Source: Candidatus Geothrix odensensis (lineage in GTDB: Bacteria > Acidobacteriota > Holophagae > Holophagales > Holophagaceae). Taken from it: DNA of 16,264 bases. Location: the NCBI GenBank assembly GCA_016714685.1, contig JADKCH010000028.1, forward strand, positions 1-16,264, given 5' to 3'. This document shows, piece after piece, positions 1 through 7,016 of the stretch (its first letter is position 1; the number at the start of each line of letters is the position of its first letter). A model generated the notes under the pieces. The model made no database searches. It saw only the letters and a program-made list of their open reading frames with translations, and had not been told where the DNA came from. Made by a program: the position numbers and the translations under genes.

Positions 1-1205
1 CGTTCGCGCACTTTTGTGAGCAATCGTCCAAGGGTATTAAGTGCAACCAATTGTCTCGTAGTATACAGATCGCCAAATGAGGTTAGGCCATAATTCGATG
101 TTTTAAAGTCTCTTGGGTTTTTGGGTAGTTCTTCAGTAGGTTTTTCATCCATTACTGCTGAGTTTGCTATTTTAATATGGTTTTCATCTGGTGGAAGATA
201 GATGCGACCTCTTTTGTATTCTGCTGCAATTGCAATCATTTGGGAGCCCATTCTCCCCGCTTTTCCTTCCAGCCGAATGTGGGTGAAGGGGATAGCTGAA
301 CCGCAAGCTACGCAGGTGGCCCCCCTTCGGTTGACAGTCCCCTCCTCGGGGCTAAGCCCCTTTCTTATTTGGAAAGAGATCGAAACGGGCGACGTGGTCC
401 GATCCAATAGAGGGTGAACGTGGGTTTCCTTCCCTTTTTTGGTGGATAAATTCCACTTGCTAGTCAATGGGATTTGACAATTGCATGCAGGGTTTGGACA
501 AGTGACCGTTCGAGCCCAAAGCCATGCAATAACTGTTGCTTCTCCACCGCCAAGTTCCTTGGGTAACTTGGCATTGGGGTAAAGATAACCGATATGTGCT
601 TTGGCTTCGTTGCGTAGCCATTCGCCGTAGTAACGAACGTCCTCACCCAGACCTTGGGCACCTCGCCAGCTGCCAAGTTTGACTTTTTTGACTGTCAGGG
701 TTAATGGGGGGTGATTGGCAAAACGGGGAGGAATTTCTACAAGCGCCTTGGTTATCAGAACTGGGACAGGATTAAGGTCTGACCCAAAGGCTTCAAGCCC
801 AAGACGCTGAGCTTCAAGTGGAATGCTTCCCCCACCACAAAAAGGATCAGAAACCGAAGGTGGATTCCCGCCCGTTGCAGTCAGGATTTCGTCTCGCACC
901 TCTTTCATAAGAACTTCGTCTTGGGTTGCCTCCCAGGGCACCATCCGCTCGATCAGGTGATGCAGACGGTCCCGCTCGGCATCTTGGGCTTCTTTTGTTG
1001 GAAACCGCTCTGGCTGGCTTGAGGGATCATCAATAATGCTGGCAAATAGGACGGCCCGGCAAGCTGCAAGGGGTTTACGTGACCACCACAGATGGAAAGT
1101 GCTTGGGTGCCCATGCCGGATGGACTTCTCTTTGGCTGCCGCTGTGTTGATGGCGTCCAGGGGGAGAGAGACTTCGATCAGCTTTTTTCGTGGCGATGTG
1201 GACAT
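1..1205 (-). CDS. DUF1156/COG1743-type adenine-specific DNA methyltransferase, N-terminal 401 residues (C-terminus beyond window)
   Basis: The frame is open from an ATG at 1205 to the left edge: 401 codons and no stop, so the 3' part lies outside. Residues 1-60 form the DUF1156 N-terminus (LPLDAINTAAAKEKSIRHGH, then FHLWWSRKPLAACRAVLF). The SAM-binding motif I is DPFCGGGSIPLEA at 120-132, followed by SDLNP at 142-146. A zinc-ribbon-like set follows: CPNPAC at 236-241 and CVAC at 298-301. The family signature NYGLTSFGDLYTTRQLVAL is at 371-389. The catalytic DPPY-type motif IV lies further on in this family and is not visible. The expected activity is N6-adenine methylation of DNA, self-marking in a defence module; this follows from the family. 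AAAGGA lies 5 bases before the ATG, inside the end of the preceding gene, which stops 2 bases upstream, so the two are coupled. The distal 250 bases are clearly more AT-rich than the rest of the window. Confidence 0.9.
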   Translation of the reverse strand, partial: MSTSPRKKLIEVSLPLDAINTAAAKEKSIRHGHPSTFHLWWSRKPLAACRAVLFASIIDDPSSQPERFPTKEAQDAERDRLHHLIERMVPWEATQDEVLMKEVRDEILTATGGNPPSVSDPFCGGGSIPLEAQRLGLEAFGSDLNPVPVLITKALVEIPPRFANHPPLTLTVKKVKLGSWRGAQGLGEDVRYYGEWLRNEAKAHIGYLYPNAKLPKELGGGEATVIAWLWARTVTCPNPACNCQIPLTSKWNLSTKKGKETHVHPLLDRTTSPVSISFQIRKGLSPEEGTVNRRGATCVACGSAIPFTHIRLEGKAGRMGSQMIAIAAEYKRGRIYLPPDENHIKIANSAVMDEKPTEELPKNPRDFKTSNYGLTSFGDLYTTRQLVALNTLGRLLTKVRE

Positions 1206-1207
1206 GG

Positions 1208-1615
1208 CTATCCTTTGGGAAACAGTGAGAGCAATCCGATGATGAGCCCCACGATGCTGATGAAGAATGAGAGCACTGCAATTCGGGCTGCAATGCGGTA
1301 GGCCGGTTCGGTCGCGGACCATGCCCACTGGATCTCCCCCCATGATCCGAGGGGCTTGAAATGCAGGTTTGCGACCTGCCCGACCTCTACTCCGAGGACA
1401 TTCCGAGTTCGCTCATCCAGGAGAATCGCTGGGCTATCAGCGGATTGATCCCCCCGCAGGAAAAGCCTTGCCTTCCGGCTGCCCATTGTAACTAGACAAA
1501 GAGTGCCTTCCGGAATGATCTGGCCGTCGGAGCTTCGCCGGTGAGATTCAGCGACTCTCGCCAAGTCTTTGTAGACGTCATCTTTGTAGAGGAGGCCGAT
1601 TTGGAGTTCAGGCAT
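1208..1615 (-). CDS. Small hypothetical protein with a C-terminal membrane anchor, between nuclease-like gene and methylase
   Basis: 135 residues. I do not recognise a named family. Residues 1-100 are soluble and mixed alpha/beta. LDERTRNVLGVEVGQVANLHF (about 66-86) resembles the repeat of double-psi beta-barrel domains such as the Cdc48/VAT N-domain; this is only a pattern resemblance. Residues 108-132 are a strong hydrophobic segment (RIAVLSFFISIVGLIIGLLSLF) followed by only PKG, so the protein should be tail-anchored with most of it in the cytoplasm. GAGGT lies 9 bases before the ATG. The upstream gene ends 26 bases earlier and the methylase begins 2 bases after the stop, so it is an integral part of the operon. 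The frame is intact, unlike its two upstream neighbours. Position suggests a role in the same defence module, perhaps membrane tethering or sensing, but no function can be assigned. Confidence 0.75.
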   Translation of the reverse strand: MPELQIGLLYKDDVYKDLARVAESHRRSSDGQIIPEGTLCLVTMGSRKARLFLRGDQSADSPAILLDERTRNVLGVEVGQVANLHFKPLGSWGEIQWAWSATEPAYRIAARIAVLSFFISIVGLIIGLLSLFPKG

Positions 1616-1641
1616 TTAATTGGACCTCGTCGCCAGTTGCT

Positions 1642-2614
1642 TTAAATAGGGGTGAAGTTGGAGCGGGGTTTCCTCGGTTGTGAGATGTGGTCGGGCTCAA
1701 GCGAATCAAGGTGATCCTCCCGGTAATGCTGCTGGAGGCACCAGGAGAAGGCCGCATCCGGGATCGGACAGGTTGCCAACGGATTGTGGAGCAGGGTGAA
1801 ATCCCCCCCGAGCTGCGGGGGATGGTTGCCGCAGTCCACCAGGCTGTGGAGGACGGCACTCACCGGGCCATAGGCTGAATCGAGCAGGGGTGCCGTGGAG
1901 ACCGGGGCCTGACCCTTCTTGTGGACGGTGTCGCTGTATTCGAAGTAGCGATCCACCTCTTTCCCCGTCGCTCGGTCCAATCTGAGGGTCAGGTTCCCGA
2001 AGGGGAGGAACGCCTCGATGAAGAGGGGGATCACGCCATACCGGAAATCGTTGCACCCGCGTCCGTCGATGGCGATGACATAGCCGTCCGTGGGCTTCAC
2101 GACGCCCTTTTCAACCCACCCAGGCCATTTCTCCATCTTGCTGACGAGGGCGTGGGTGTAGCGGAGCAGGATTTCCCGCTTGGGGACATCACGGACGACC
2201 ACCTCGCCAGGCGGGTCGTAGAACGGCCCTGGGACTCGGTCTCGCCTTCTCCGGCATCGGGGGCGATGGCCTCGATCCAGTAGCGGCGTCCCTCCACCTC
2301 GATGAAGAAGTCCGGGCCGACCGTCTTCCCTTTCTGGGGGTTCATCCTCTTCGCGCAGGGTCACGAAGAGATACATCTCCCAGAACCGCTGAAGGAAGTG
2401 CGCCTTCGCATCCACGAGGAAATGCGGGTCCGGCGAGGGCTGGTAACTGGCCCACAGGGTCTCCACCAGGTTCCGGTAGGGCTCGCAGCGTGGAAGATCC
2501 CGCGCATTCCGGTAGGCCGGACAGCAATCATCGCCAGGGAGGAAGAACGACCTCCCTGGTCGAGCCGAGGCGGTCCGGGATTGCCGATGCGATGGGGTCC
2601 GGCTGGCTGGCCAT
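1642..2614 (-). pseudogene. Frameshifted gene for a putative PD-(D/E)XK-nuclease-like protein of the defence operon
   Basis: About 320 residues when reading frames are joined. The natural start is the ATG at 2614 overlapping the helicase stop (TGATG), giving MASQPDPIASAIPDRLGSTR. The frame then breaks near 2530-2550 (CCTCCC), and the next frame runs YRNLVETLWASYQPSPDPHF and FWEMYLFVTLREE. It breaks again at a CCCCC run near 2340, where removing one C restores EDEPQKGKTVGPDFFIEVEG. It returns to the original frame near 2228 (GGGCC), and from there is open to TAA at 1642. The longest uninterrupted frame is 1642-2466. GPDF followed 13 residues later by WIEA looks like the D...E of a PD-(D/E)XK core with an alternative lysine, possibly in RYTHALVSK. 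That makes a restriction-endonuclease-like fold plausible but unproven. LHNPLA near the C-terminus is another conserved-looking motif. The two later breaks compensate each other and the sense is good throughout, so sequence error is a real alternative to decay. Confidence 0.65.
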
Positions 2615-3975
2615 CAGCAGGGCTCCGTGGACCGCGAGAGGAGGTCGGCCAGCGCATAGGTGGAGCTGATCTCCCCGAAATCCGGTTCCTTGTTGAAGGG
2701 CTTGCGGATGTAGCGCGGTGCCGATGGCACCTCTCCATCCACCATCACCACGGCCAGGATGAAACGGTCGGGCACGTGAAGGGCGGTGATGATCTCGTTG
2801 CGGGTGACGGTCACGGTGTCTGCGCCGACAGCCCGCCCCTTCACCTCGAGGAATCGGAGATGCCCAGTCTCGGGGTCGCGGCTCTCGATGTCGTAGCCCC
2901 GCTTCTCGGCGCTGACATCCCGGGGCTCGAACCCCAGGGACCGCTCGGCGGCCATCACTGCGTTCATGGCAACCCGTTCCACTGCGGGCACGGCGGCATC
3001 CAGCGTGAACTGGCCGGGGGCGGCCACCTCCTCCTCGGTCGCCTTGGGCAGCATCCCCACAGGAATGATCAGGGCTCCCCCCAGAATCCGTGGGGCCGAC
3101 GGGCTGATCTGCCGCTCCAGCTTGAGTTCGTCCAGCCGGCGCCGCATCCGGGACTGGAGTTCATCCGCCCGACGACGGGCATACTGCGCGTTCATCTTGG
3201 GCTGCTTGCCGGACTGCTCGAGGGCCTTGAGCTCCTCAGCCCGGTGATCCCAGTAGTTGATCTCCTTGGTCAGCCGCTCCTTGACGGCCAGTTCGGTCCG
3301 GTTCGCCCGTTCCGTCTTGAGCTTGCGGACCTCCTCCAACTGCTCGGGCAGGAGGCGCTGGATGGCGAAGTCCATGGCCCGGGTCTCGAGATCCCCCCGC
3401 AGCCAAGCGTCCTCCAGGATGGCCTCCACCAAGGGCTTCAAGGTGGGCTCGAGGGGCTTTAGGTCCAGGTGGGGTGCAATGCCAGACCGGCGGCAGGCCC
3501 CTTCCCGAGTGATCTCGAGGAAACAAGCCTGGCGGTTGATGACCCGACGCTGTCCCCCGGAAAGCGCAAACCCGTCCTGGATGCTGCTCTCCAGGAACAG
3601 AAGAACGCGAGGCTCCGTGCCTTCGTCGTGGGGGTCCACCCAGATGGCTCCCTGGCGGAGCAGTTCCCGGTGCTGTTCCAGGACCAGATCCAGCACGGCA
3701 TCCAGCAGGGGATGTCCCGGACACACGAAGGCTGCTTGGGGTTTCCCGGCGACGTTGACCAGGTCCTTGTCGAAGGTGATCCGCTCGTATTTCGGAAGCA
3801 CGGCGGTGCCGCACCCGATCTGTCGATCCCGCTGGCGGAGGATGGCAGGCACGAAGGTCAGCTCGAACCGCTTGGCTTCACGCTCATGGGCAGCACCCCC
3901 CAACCGCCGGAATGCTTCGAGGAAGAAGCTGGCGATGTGGTGGGGCTGAAGCCGCTTGGCCTGGGCCCGTTCCAT
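2614..3975 (-). CDS. Helicase C-terminal part with DUF3883 (NO VEIN C-terminal-like) domain
   Basis: 453 residues from ATG 3975. It opens with MERAQAKRLQPHHIASFFLE, normally internal to the SNF2/DUF3883 helicases. A long charged helical region (about residues 210-290) has the look of a coiled coil. Residues about 335-430 are DUF3883: MNAVMAAERSLGFEP, GYDIES, FLEVKGRA, TRNEI. The D...EVK arrangement resembles a PD-(D/E)XK nuclease core, an inference. A strong GGAGGAG lies 4 bases before the ATG and the upstream stop is TGA(C)ATG, so it could be translated separately. In most relatives known to me it is fused to the helicase. The stop overlaps the start of the nuclease-like gene (TGATG). Confidence 0.75.
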   Translation of the reverse strand: MERAQAKRLQPHHIASFFLEAFRRLGGAAHEREAKRFELTFVPAILRQRDRQIGCGTAVLPKYERITFDKDLVNVAGKPQAAFVCPGHPLLDAVLDLVLEQHRELLRQGAIWVDPHDEGTEPRVLLFLESSIQDGFALSGGQRRVINRQACFLEITREGACRRSGIAPHLDLKPLEPTLKPLVEAILEDAWLRGDLETRAMDFAIQRLLPEQLEEVRKLKTERANRTELAVKERLTKEINYWDHRAEELKALEQSGKQPKMNAQYARRRADELQSRMRRRLDELKLERQISPSAPRILGGALIIPVGMLPKATEEEVAAPGQFTLDAAVPAVERVAMNAVMAAERSLGFEPRDVSAEKRGYDIESRDPETGHLRFLEVKGRAVGADTVTVTRNEIITALHVPDRFILAVVMVDGEVPSAPRYIRKPFNKEPDFGEISSTYALADLLSRSTEPC

Positions 3976-3976
3976 G

Positions 3977-4801
3977 TCACTCCTCCAGAAGGTCCTGCAG
4001 CTTGGCCTGGTCGAGGGCATGGTCCACTACCTGCTGGAGGCGGGCCTTCACGTCGGGCCGATCACCGTAGCGGATTGCCTCGATCAGCACGTCCCGCAGG
4101 GGCTTGTCCTCGAAGGTGAGCTTGCCGAGGACGTCGAAAACTTTGCCGCCCAGGGCCTTCCGTTGCTCTTCCAACTTCAGGAAGAGCTTCTCGAAGACCT
4201 CACCCTCGCGGGTGTTGCGGGCGATCAGGTTCCACAGGTGGCAGACCTCGGTCTGGCCGATGCGGTGGATGCGCCCAAACCGCTGCTCCAGCCGGTTCGG
4301 GTTCCAGGGCAGGTCGTAGTTCACCATCAGGTGCGCGCGCTGGAGGTTGATGCCCTCGCCGGCGGCGTCGGTGGCGATGAGCACCAGGACATCCTTGTCC
4401 TGGGTGAACTGCTCCTGGGAGAGCTTCCGTGCCTCGCGGGTCATAGAGCCGTCGATGGTGACCACCTGCTCCGGTCGCCCCAGGAGGGTGCGGATCTTCT
4501 CCGCCAGGTAGGACAGGGTGTCCCGGTGCTCGGTGAAGATGACCAGCTTCCGGCGGTGCCCGTGGGCGTCAAACATCTCCGCCTGGCCCTGGAGCAGGCT
4601 GGAAAGTTCCCGCCACTTGGCGTCCTGGTTGCTGCGCCGCCCCTGGTCGGCGATGCTCTCGAGTTCGCTCAGGGTCGGGATCCCGGCTCTCAGTTCGTCG
4701 GCGGTCTGCCGGGCCGTGGCCTCGTCGGGGACGGAGGCTTCGATCTCCTCCTGCTCGTTCTCGGGGGCCTCGTCGTAGTCCTCCCAGGTCCTCAGATCCA
4801 A
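3977..4801 (-). CDS. Helicase fragment 3: HELICc lobe
   Basis: Open frame of 274 codons with no credible start (TTG at 4801, no ribosome-binding site). It holds the second RecA-like lobe: KLVIFTEHRDTLSYLAEKI (motif IV), ATDAAGEGINLQ (motif V) and EQRFGRIHRIGQTEVC (motif VI with its arginine finger). Next comes NLIARNTREGEVFEKLFLKL and a family-typical FDVLGKLTFEDKPLRDVL. It stops at TGA 3977-3979, just ahead of an ATG at 3975. The motifs are complete and undegraded, which argues that any damage is recent or not real. Confidence 0.75.
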   Translation of the reverse strand: MDLRTWEDYDEAPENEQEEIEASVPDEATARQTADELRAGIPTLSELESIADQGRRSNQDAKWRELSSLLQGQAEMFDAHGHRRKLVIFTEHRDTLSYLAEKIRTLLGRPEQVVTIDGSMTREARKLSQEQFTQDKDVLVLIATDAAGEGINLQRAHLMVNYDLPWNPNRLEQRFGRIHRIGQTEVCHLWNLIARNTREGEVFEKLFLKLEEQRKALGGKVFDVLGKLTFEDKPLRDVLIEAIRYGDRPDVKARLQQVVDHALDQAKLQDLLEE

Positions 4802-5066
4802 GGGCCTGAGGGTAGGGCCGAGAGGGCATCGGGGTTCAGCACCTCCTCCTGGAGGCGACGCTCCAGCCGTTCTCGCCGTCGCCGGAGGGACTGGTAGATG
4901 GCCTCGGGGCTGGAGGCTAGGCGGCGCTGCAGGGAGGTCAGGGCGAAGCCAACGGTGCCCTTGCGCTGCCCGTCCAGGTTGTCGGCCCGGTTGAACTCTT
5001 CCCGGACGTAGGCAGTGACCCTGCGATAGAGCCGGTCCTCCTCACCCGACAGCGTGTAGAGTCGGG
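4792..5066 (-). pseudogene. Helicase fragment 2: linker between ATPase and HELICc lobes
   Basis: In the next frame the sequence reads LYTLSGEEDRLYRRVTAY, then REEFNRADN, TVGFALTSLQRRLASSPEA and RRRERLERRLQEEV. This is the usual linker of these helicases between the ATPase and HELICc lobes, predicted helical. It ends at a TGA at 4792-4794, where the third frame takes over. It has no start codon of its own or ribosome-binding site, so it is a continuation of the same gene. Confidence 0.6.
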
Positions 5067-6151
5067 TAGGCGCAACGTTCAGGGAAGAGCGGCGTCCCCT
5101 CGAAGGTCACCAGCTCTTCCTTCACCATGCGCCGCATCAGGTCCTGGGTGTTGGTGACGTGGACGCCATCCCGGAACTTGCCCTCGAAGCGATCCCCGTC
5201 CAAGAGGCCCAAGAAGAACTGGAAGTCGGCCTCCTTGCCGTTGTGCGGCGTCGCGGTCAGCAGCAAGAACTGGCGAGCTACGGCGGACAGCTTCTCTCCC
5301 AGCTTGTAGCGGAGGGTCTTCTTGACCTCCCCTCCGAAGTAGCTGGCGGAGAGCTTGTGGGCCTCGTCCACCACGATGAGATCCCAGTCCGTGTTGGCCA
5401 GCTTGTCCTGAAGTTCTTCGTTGCGGGAGAGCTTGTCCAGCCGAACGATCAGCAGGTGGTTGTCCTCGAAGGGATTCCCCGTTCTGGAGGCATGGACGTC
5501 CTCGTTGGTGAGGATGCGGAAGTCCAACTTGAACTTGTCGCCCAGTTCGTCCTGCCACTGCTCCACCAGGACGCCAGGGCTGACGATCATGCAGCGTTTC
5601 AGGTCGCCACGGGCCATCAATTCCTTGATGAGCAGGCCCGCCATGATGGTTTTTCCCGCTCCCGGATCGTCCGCCAAAAGAAACCGGAGGGGCTGACGGC
5701 CGAGCATGGTCTCGTAGACGGCGGTGATCTGGTGGGGAAGAGGCCGGACCAGGCTGGTGTGGACTGCCAGCATCGGATCGAACAGATGGGCCAACTTGAT
5801 GCGATGGGCCTCATAGGCCAGCCGGAGTGCGTTGCCATCGCCATCGAAGCTCCAGGCTCGGCCTCCATCCACAACTTCCAGGGTGTGCTCCTGGTCGCGG
5901 TAGAAGATGTTCGAGTGGGCCACCCCGTGGCTGTCCCTGTAGGTCAACTCCACGGCACCGGACCCGAACCACTTGGAACTGACCACGCTGGCGATGTCGT
6001 TGACGAGAATGCCTCGAACGCGAGCGCCAGGGGAGTGAGTTGTTCGAGCTGGGCCATGGGTTGATTCCTTGAGAGCCTTCCAGGCTAGCGGTGGACGCTG
6101 GTCAGCCAATGTCTGCACGGGGTTCCGCGAGGAAGAAGTTGTTCCTGTCAT
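5042..6151 (-). CDS. Helicase fragment 1: N-terminal and SNF2 ATPase domain
   Basis: Open frame of 369 codons carrying the ATPase half of the helicase. Numbered from 6151: DDPGAGKT (Walker A) at 161-168, DEAH (Walker B) at 262-265, TATPHNG (motif III) at 299-305, and RRMVKEELVTFEG before the frame is lost. The first 40 or so codons (from 6151) have no ribosome-binding site and do not look like the family. The better start is ATG 6057 in another frame, joined after a one- or two-base shift at CCCC 6030-6033. The frame ends CAYPTLHAVG then TGA at 5042; the family sequence goes on in a second frame. The fragment as it stands would be an ATPase lobe without its partner lobe and so inactive. Confidence 0.75.
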   Translation of the reverse strand: MTGTTSSSRNPVQTLADQRPPLAWKALKESTHGPARTTHSPGARVRGILVNDIASVVSSKWFGSGAVELTYRDSHGVAHSNIFYRDQEHTLEVVDGGRAWSFDGDGNALRLAYEAHRIKLAHLFDPMLAVHTSLVRPLPHQITAVYETMLGRQPLRFLLADDPGAGKTIMAGLLIKELMARGDLKRCMIVSPGVLVEQWQDELGDKFKLDFRILTNEDVHASRTGNPFEDNHLLIVRLDKLSRNEELQDKLANTDWDLIVVDEAHKLSASYFGGEVKKTLRYKLGEKLSAVARQFLLLTATPHNGKEADFQFFLGLLDGDRFEGKFRDGVHVTNTQDLMRRMVKEELVTFEGTPLFPERCAYPTLHAVG

Positions 6152-6159
6152 TGTGACAG
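6145..6159. promoter_or_regulatory. Short inverted repeat upstream of the defence operon, possible operator
   Basis: CTGTCA, spacer TTG, TGACAG: perfect 6-bp arms about 90 bases upstream of the helicase start. The size fits a dimeric regulator site, and AlpA encoded next door is one candidate binder. Short repeats of this kind also arise by chance. Confidence 0.2.
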
Positions 6160-6184
6160 CTTCATTTCTGTGATTCCGCAGTGC

Positions 6185-6667
6185 CTACGCTGGAATTGCA
6201 TCTGGGACTGACAGCCTTGTAACCCACGCGTCATTGCCCATGCCCATTCCCAGAGATGGGTGACCGGGGCGGAAGCTGCGGACCCGAGATCCAGAGGCCC
6301 GCCCTTCGCCACGGACGGCCAGGCGACTCGGTTCAACAGGAGCGAATGTGGATGACAGACTTCGGTAGCCCACTTCCATCTGGATGAGCGTCAGCCAACC
6401 CATCGCAGAATGGCCCAGGAGGCCGTCCTTGGCGATCCCGAGGGCCATGGTGGCGGCAGACACGGAGAACGCAGCCTGGGGCATCCTGGAGGGCTCTGCC
6501 GGGATCATGCCCTGCGAGGTCGGAAGGGACCCCAGATTCCGGTTCGCACGAGGCGATGCCGGGAAGTATTGTGAAACTCGTTCAACTTCAGCCTGGAATG
6601 TCTGTTCTGGTTGCAAATGTTGGAAATGGGACAACATCCCGACATCCGCGAGATCCGAGGGTTCCAT
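6185..6667 (-). CDS. Doubtful hypothetical ORF, 160 codons
   Basis: An open frame reading MEPSDLADVGMLSHFQHL, then AAFSVSAATMALGIAKDGLL and ending VPDAIPA. Codon use is GC-ended in its second half, compatible with coding. Against it: no ribosome-binding site at ATG 6667, no recognisable domain, and an equally long frame on the opposite strand (6384-6719). It would share orientation with the defence operon and end about 130 bases before it. I include it only as the better of two weak candidates in this gap. Confidence 0.22.
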   Translation of the reverse strand: MEPSDLADVGMLSHFQHLQPEQTFQAEVERVSQYFPASPRANRNLGSLPTSQGMIPAEPSRMPQAAFSVSAATMALGIAKDGLLGHSAMGWLTLIQMEVGYRSLSSTFAPVEPSRLAVRGEGRASGSRVRSFRPGHPSLGMGMGNDAWVTRLSVPDAIPA

Positions 6668-6794
6668 GTCGCGAAGGTTTGCGGGGGGTGAAGTAATCGC
6701 GGGACGTCCCCCGAGGTAGTGTTCGTTCCAATTCTCAGATTCGACTCCCCCTGTTGAGACTGCATGTTGCGGTCCAGCTTGAGGAGATTCGGTC

Positions 6795-7016
6795 ATGCAC
6801 AACGTGCCTGCCCCGCCCCAGTCCCAGGAGACGGCCTGGGTGAACTTTGTCCCGCTGAGGACGGTCTTGGCCAGCCTCTCCATGAACCGCAGGACCCTCG
6901 GACGGGCCATCGCCCGCAAGGAGTTCCCCGAGCCGCTTCGCCTCGGAGGCCAGCTCTTGTGGCCCCGAGAGGCCCTCGACACTTGGTTCGAGGCTCAGAA
7001 GGGAGGTGCGAAGTGA
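6795..7016 (+). CDS. AlpA-like helix-turn-helix excisionase/transcriptional regulator
   Basis: 73 residues. LRTVLASLSMNRRTLGRAI followed by KEFPEPLRLGGQLLWPREAL and a closing DTWFEAQKGG is the AlpA/MerR-like winged-helix pattern: helix-turn-helix, the FPxPxRLGG turn, W, then E/D..W. AlpA-type proteins of P4-like satellites and integrated islands control integrase expression or act as recombination directionality factors. GAGGAG lies 8 bases before the ATG. The next gene starts at GTG 7013, overlapping the stop. No integrase is visible in the window; if the island is real it should lie elsewhere or in the sequence replaced by the G tract. The gene marks this segment as mobile. Confidence 0.8.
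   Translation: MHNVPAPPQSQETAWVNFVPLRTVLASLSMNRRTLGRAIARKEFPEPLRLGGQLLWPREALDTWFEAQKGGAK

Larger units (their letters stand above)
2614..6057 (-). pseudogene. SNF2-family helicase with C-terminal DUF3883 domain, complete but interrupted by about four frameshifts
   Basis: Joined across frames this is a protein of about 1,150 residues, the normal size for the large SNF2/DUF3883 helicases found beside DUF1156 methylases. The order is an N-terminal barrel-like segment (PGARVRGI, then SSKWFGSGAVELTYRD), DEAD/SNF2 ATPase, linker, HELICc, coiled region, DUF3883. The likely start is ATG 6057 with AAGGA 8 bases upstream, reading MAQLEQLTP. The frame breaks at CCCC (6030-6033), again near 5065, near 4795-4803, and at the TGA at 3977. 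The family acts on double-stranded DNA, probably translocating on phage DNA. It ends in a TGATG overlap with the nuclease-like gene, so the genes are co-translated. Breaks mostly sit at C runs and family motifs continue on both sides. A single intact gene in the living cell is therefore possible. Confidence 0.8.
6058..6794. other. Intergenic region between the minus-strand defence operon and the plus-strand AlpA gene
   Basis: About 740 bases that should hold the promoters of both divergent units. I see no confident -10/-35 pair for either. A small inverted repeat CTGTCA-TTG-TGACAG sits at 6145-6159. Two open frames on opposite strands occupy the middle (6185-6667 minus and 6384-6719 plus); neither has a ribosome-binding site or a family I know, and at most one can be real. 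No insertion sequence or RNA gene is recognisable. Confidence 0.5.

Noticed and set aside
2302..6064. Long plus-strand frames (2302-3462, 3469-4119, 3956-4897, 5159-6064)
   Set aside because: Antisense shadows of the helicase and nuclease-like genes, without recognisable domains.
6384..6719. 111-residue plus-strand frame
   Set aside because: No ribosome-binding site or domain, and it lies opposite an equally plausible minus-strand frame.
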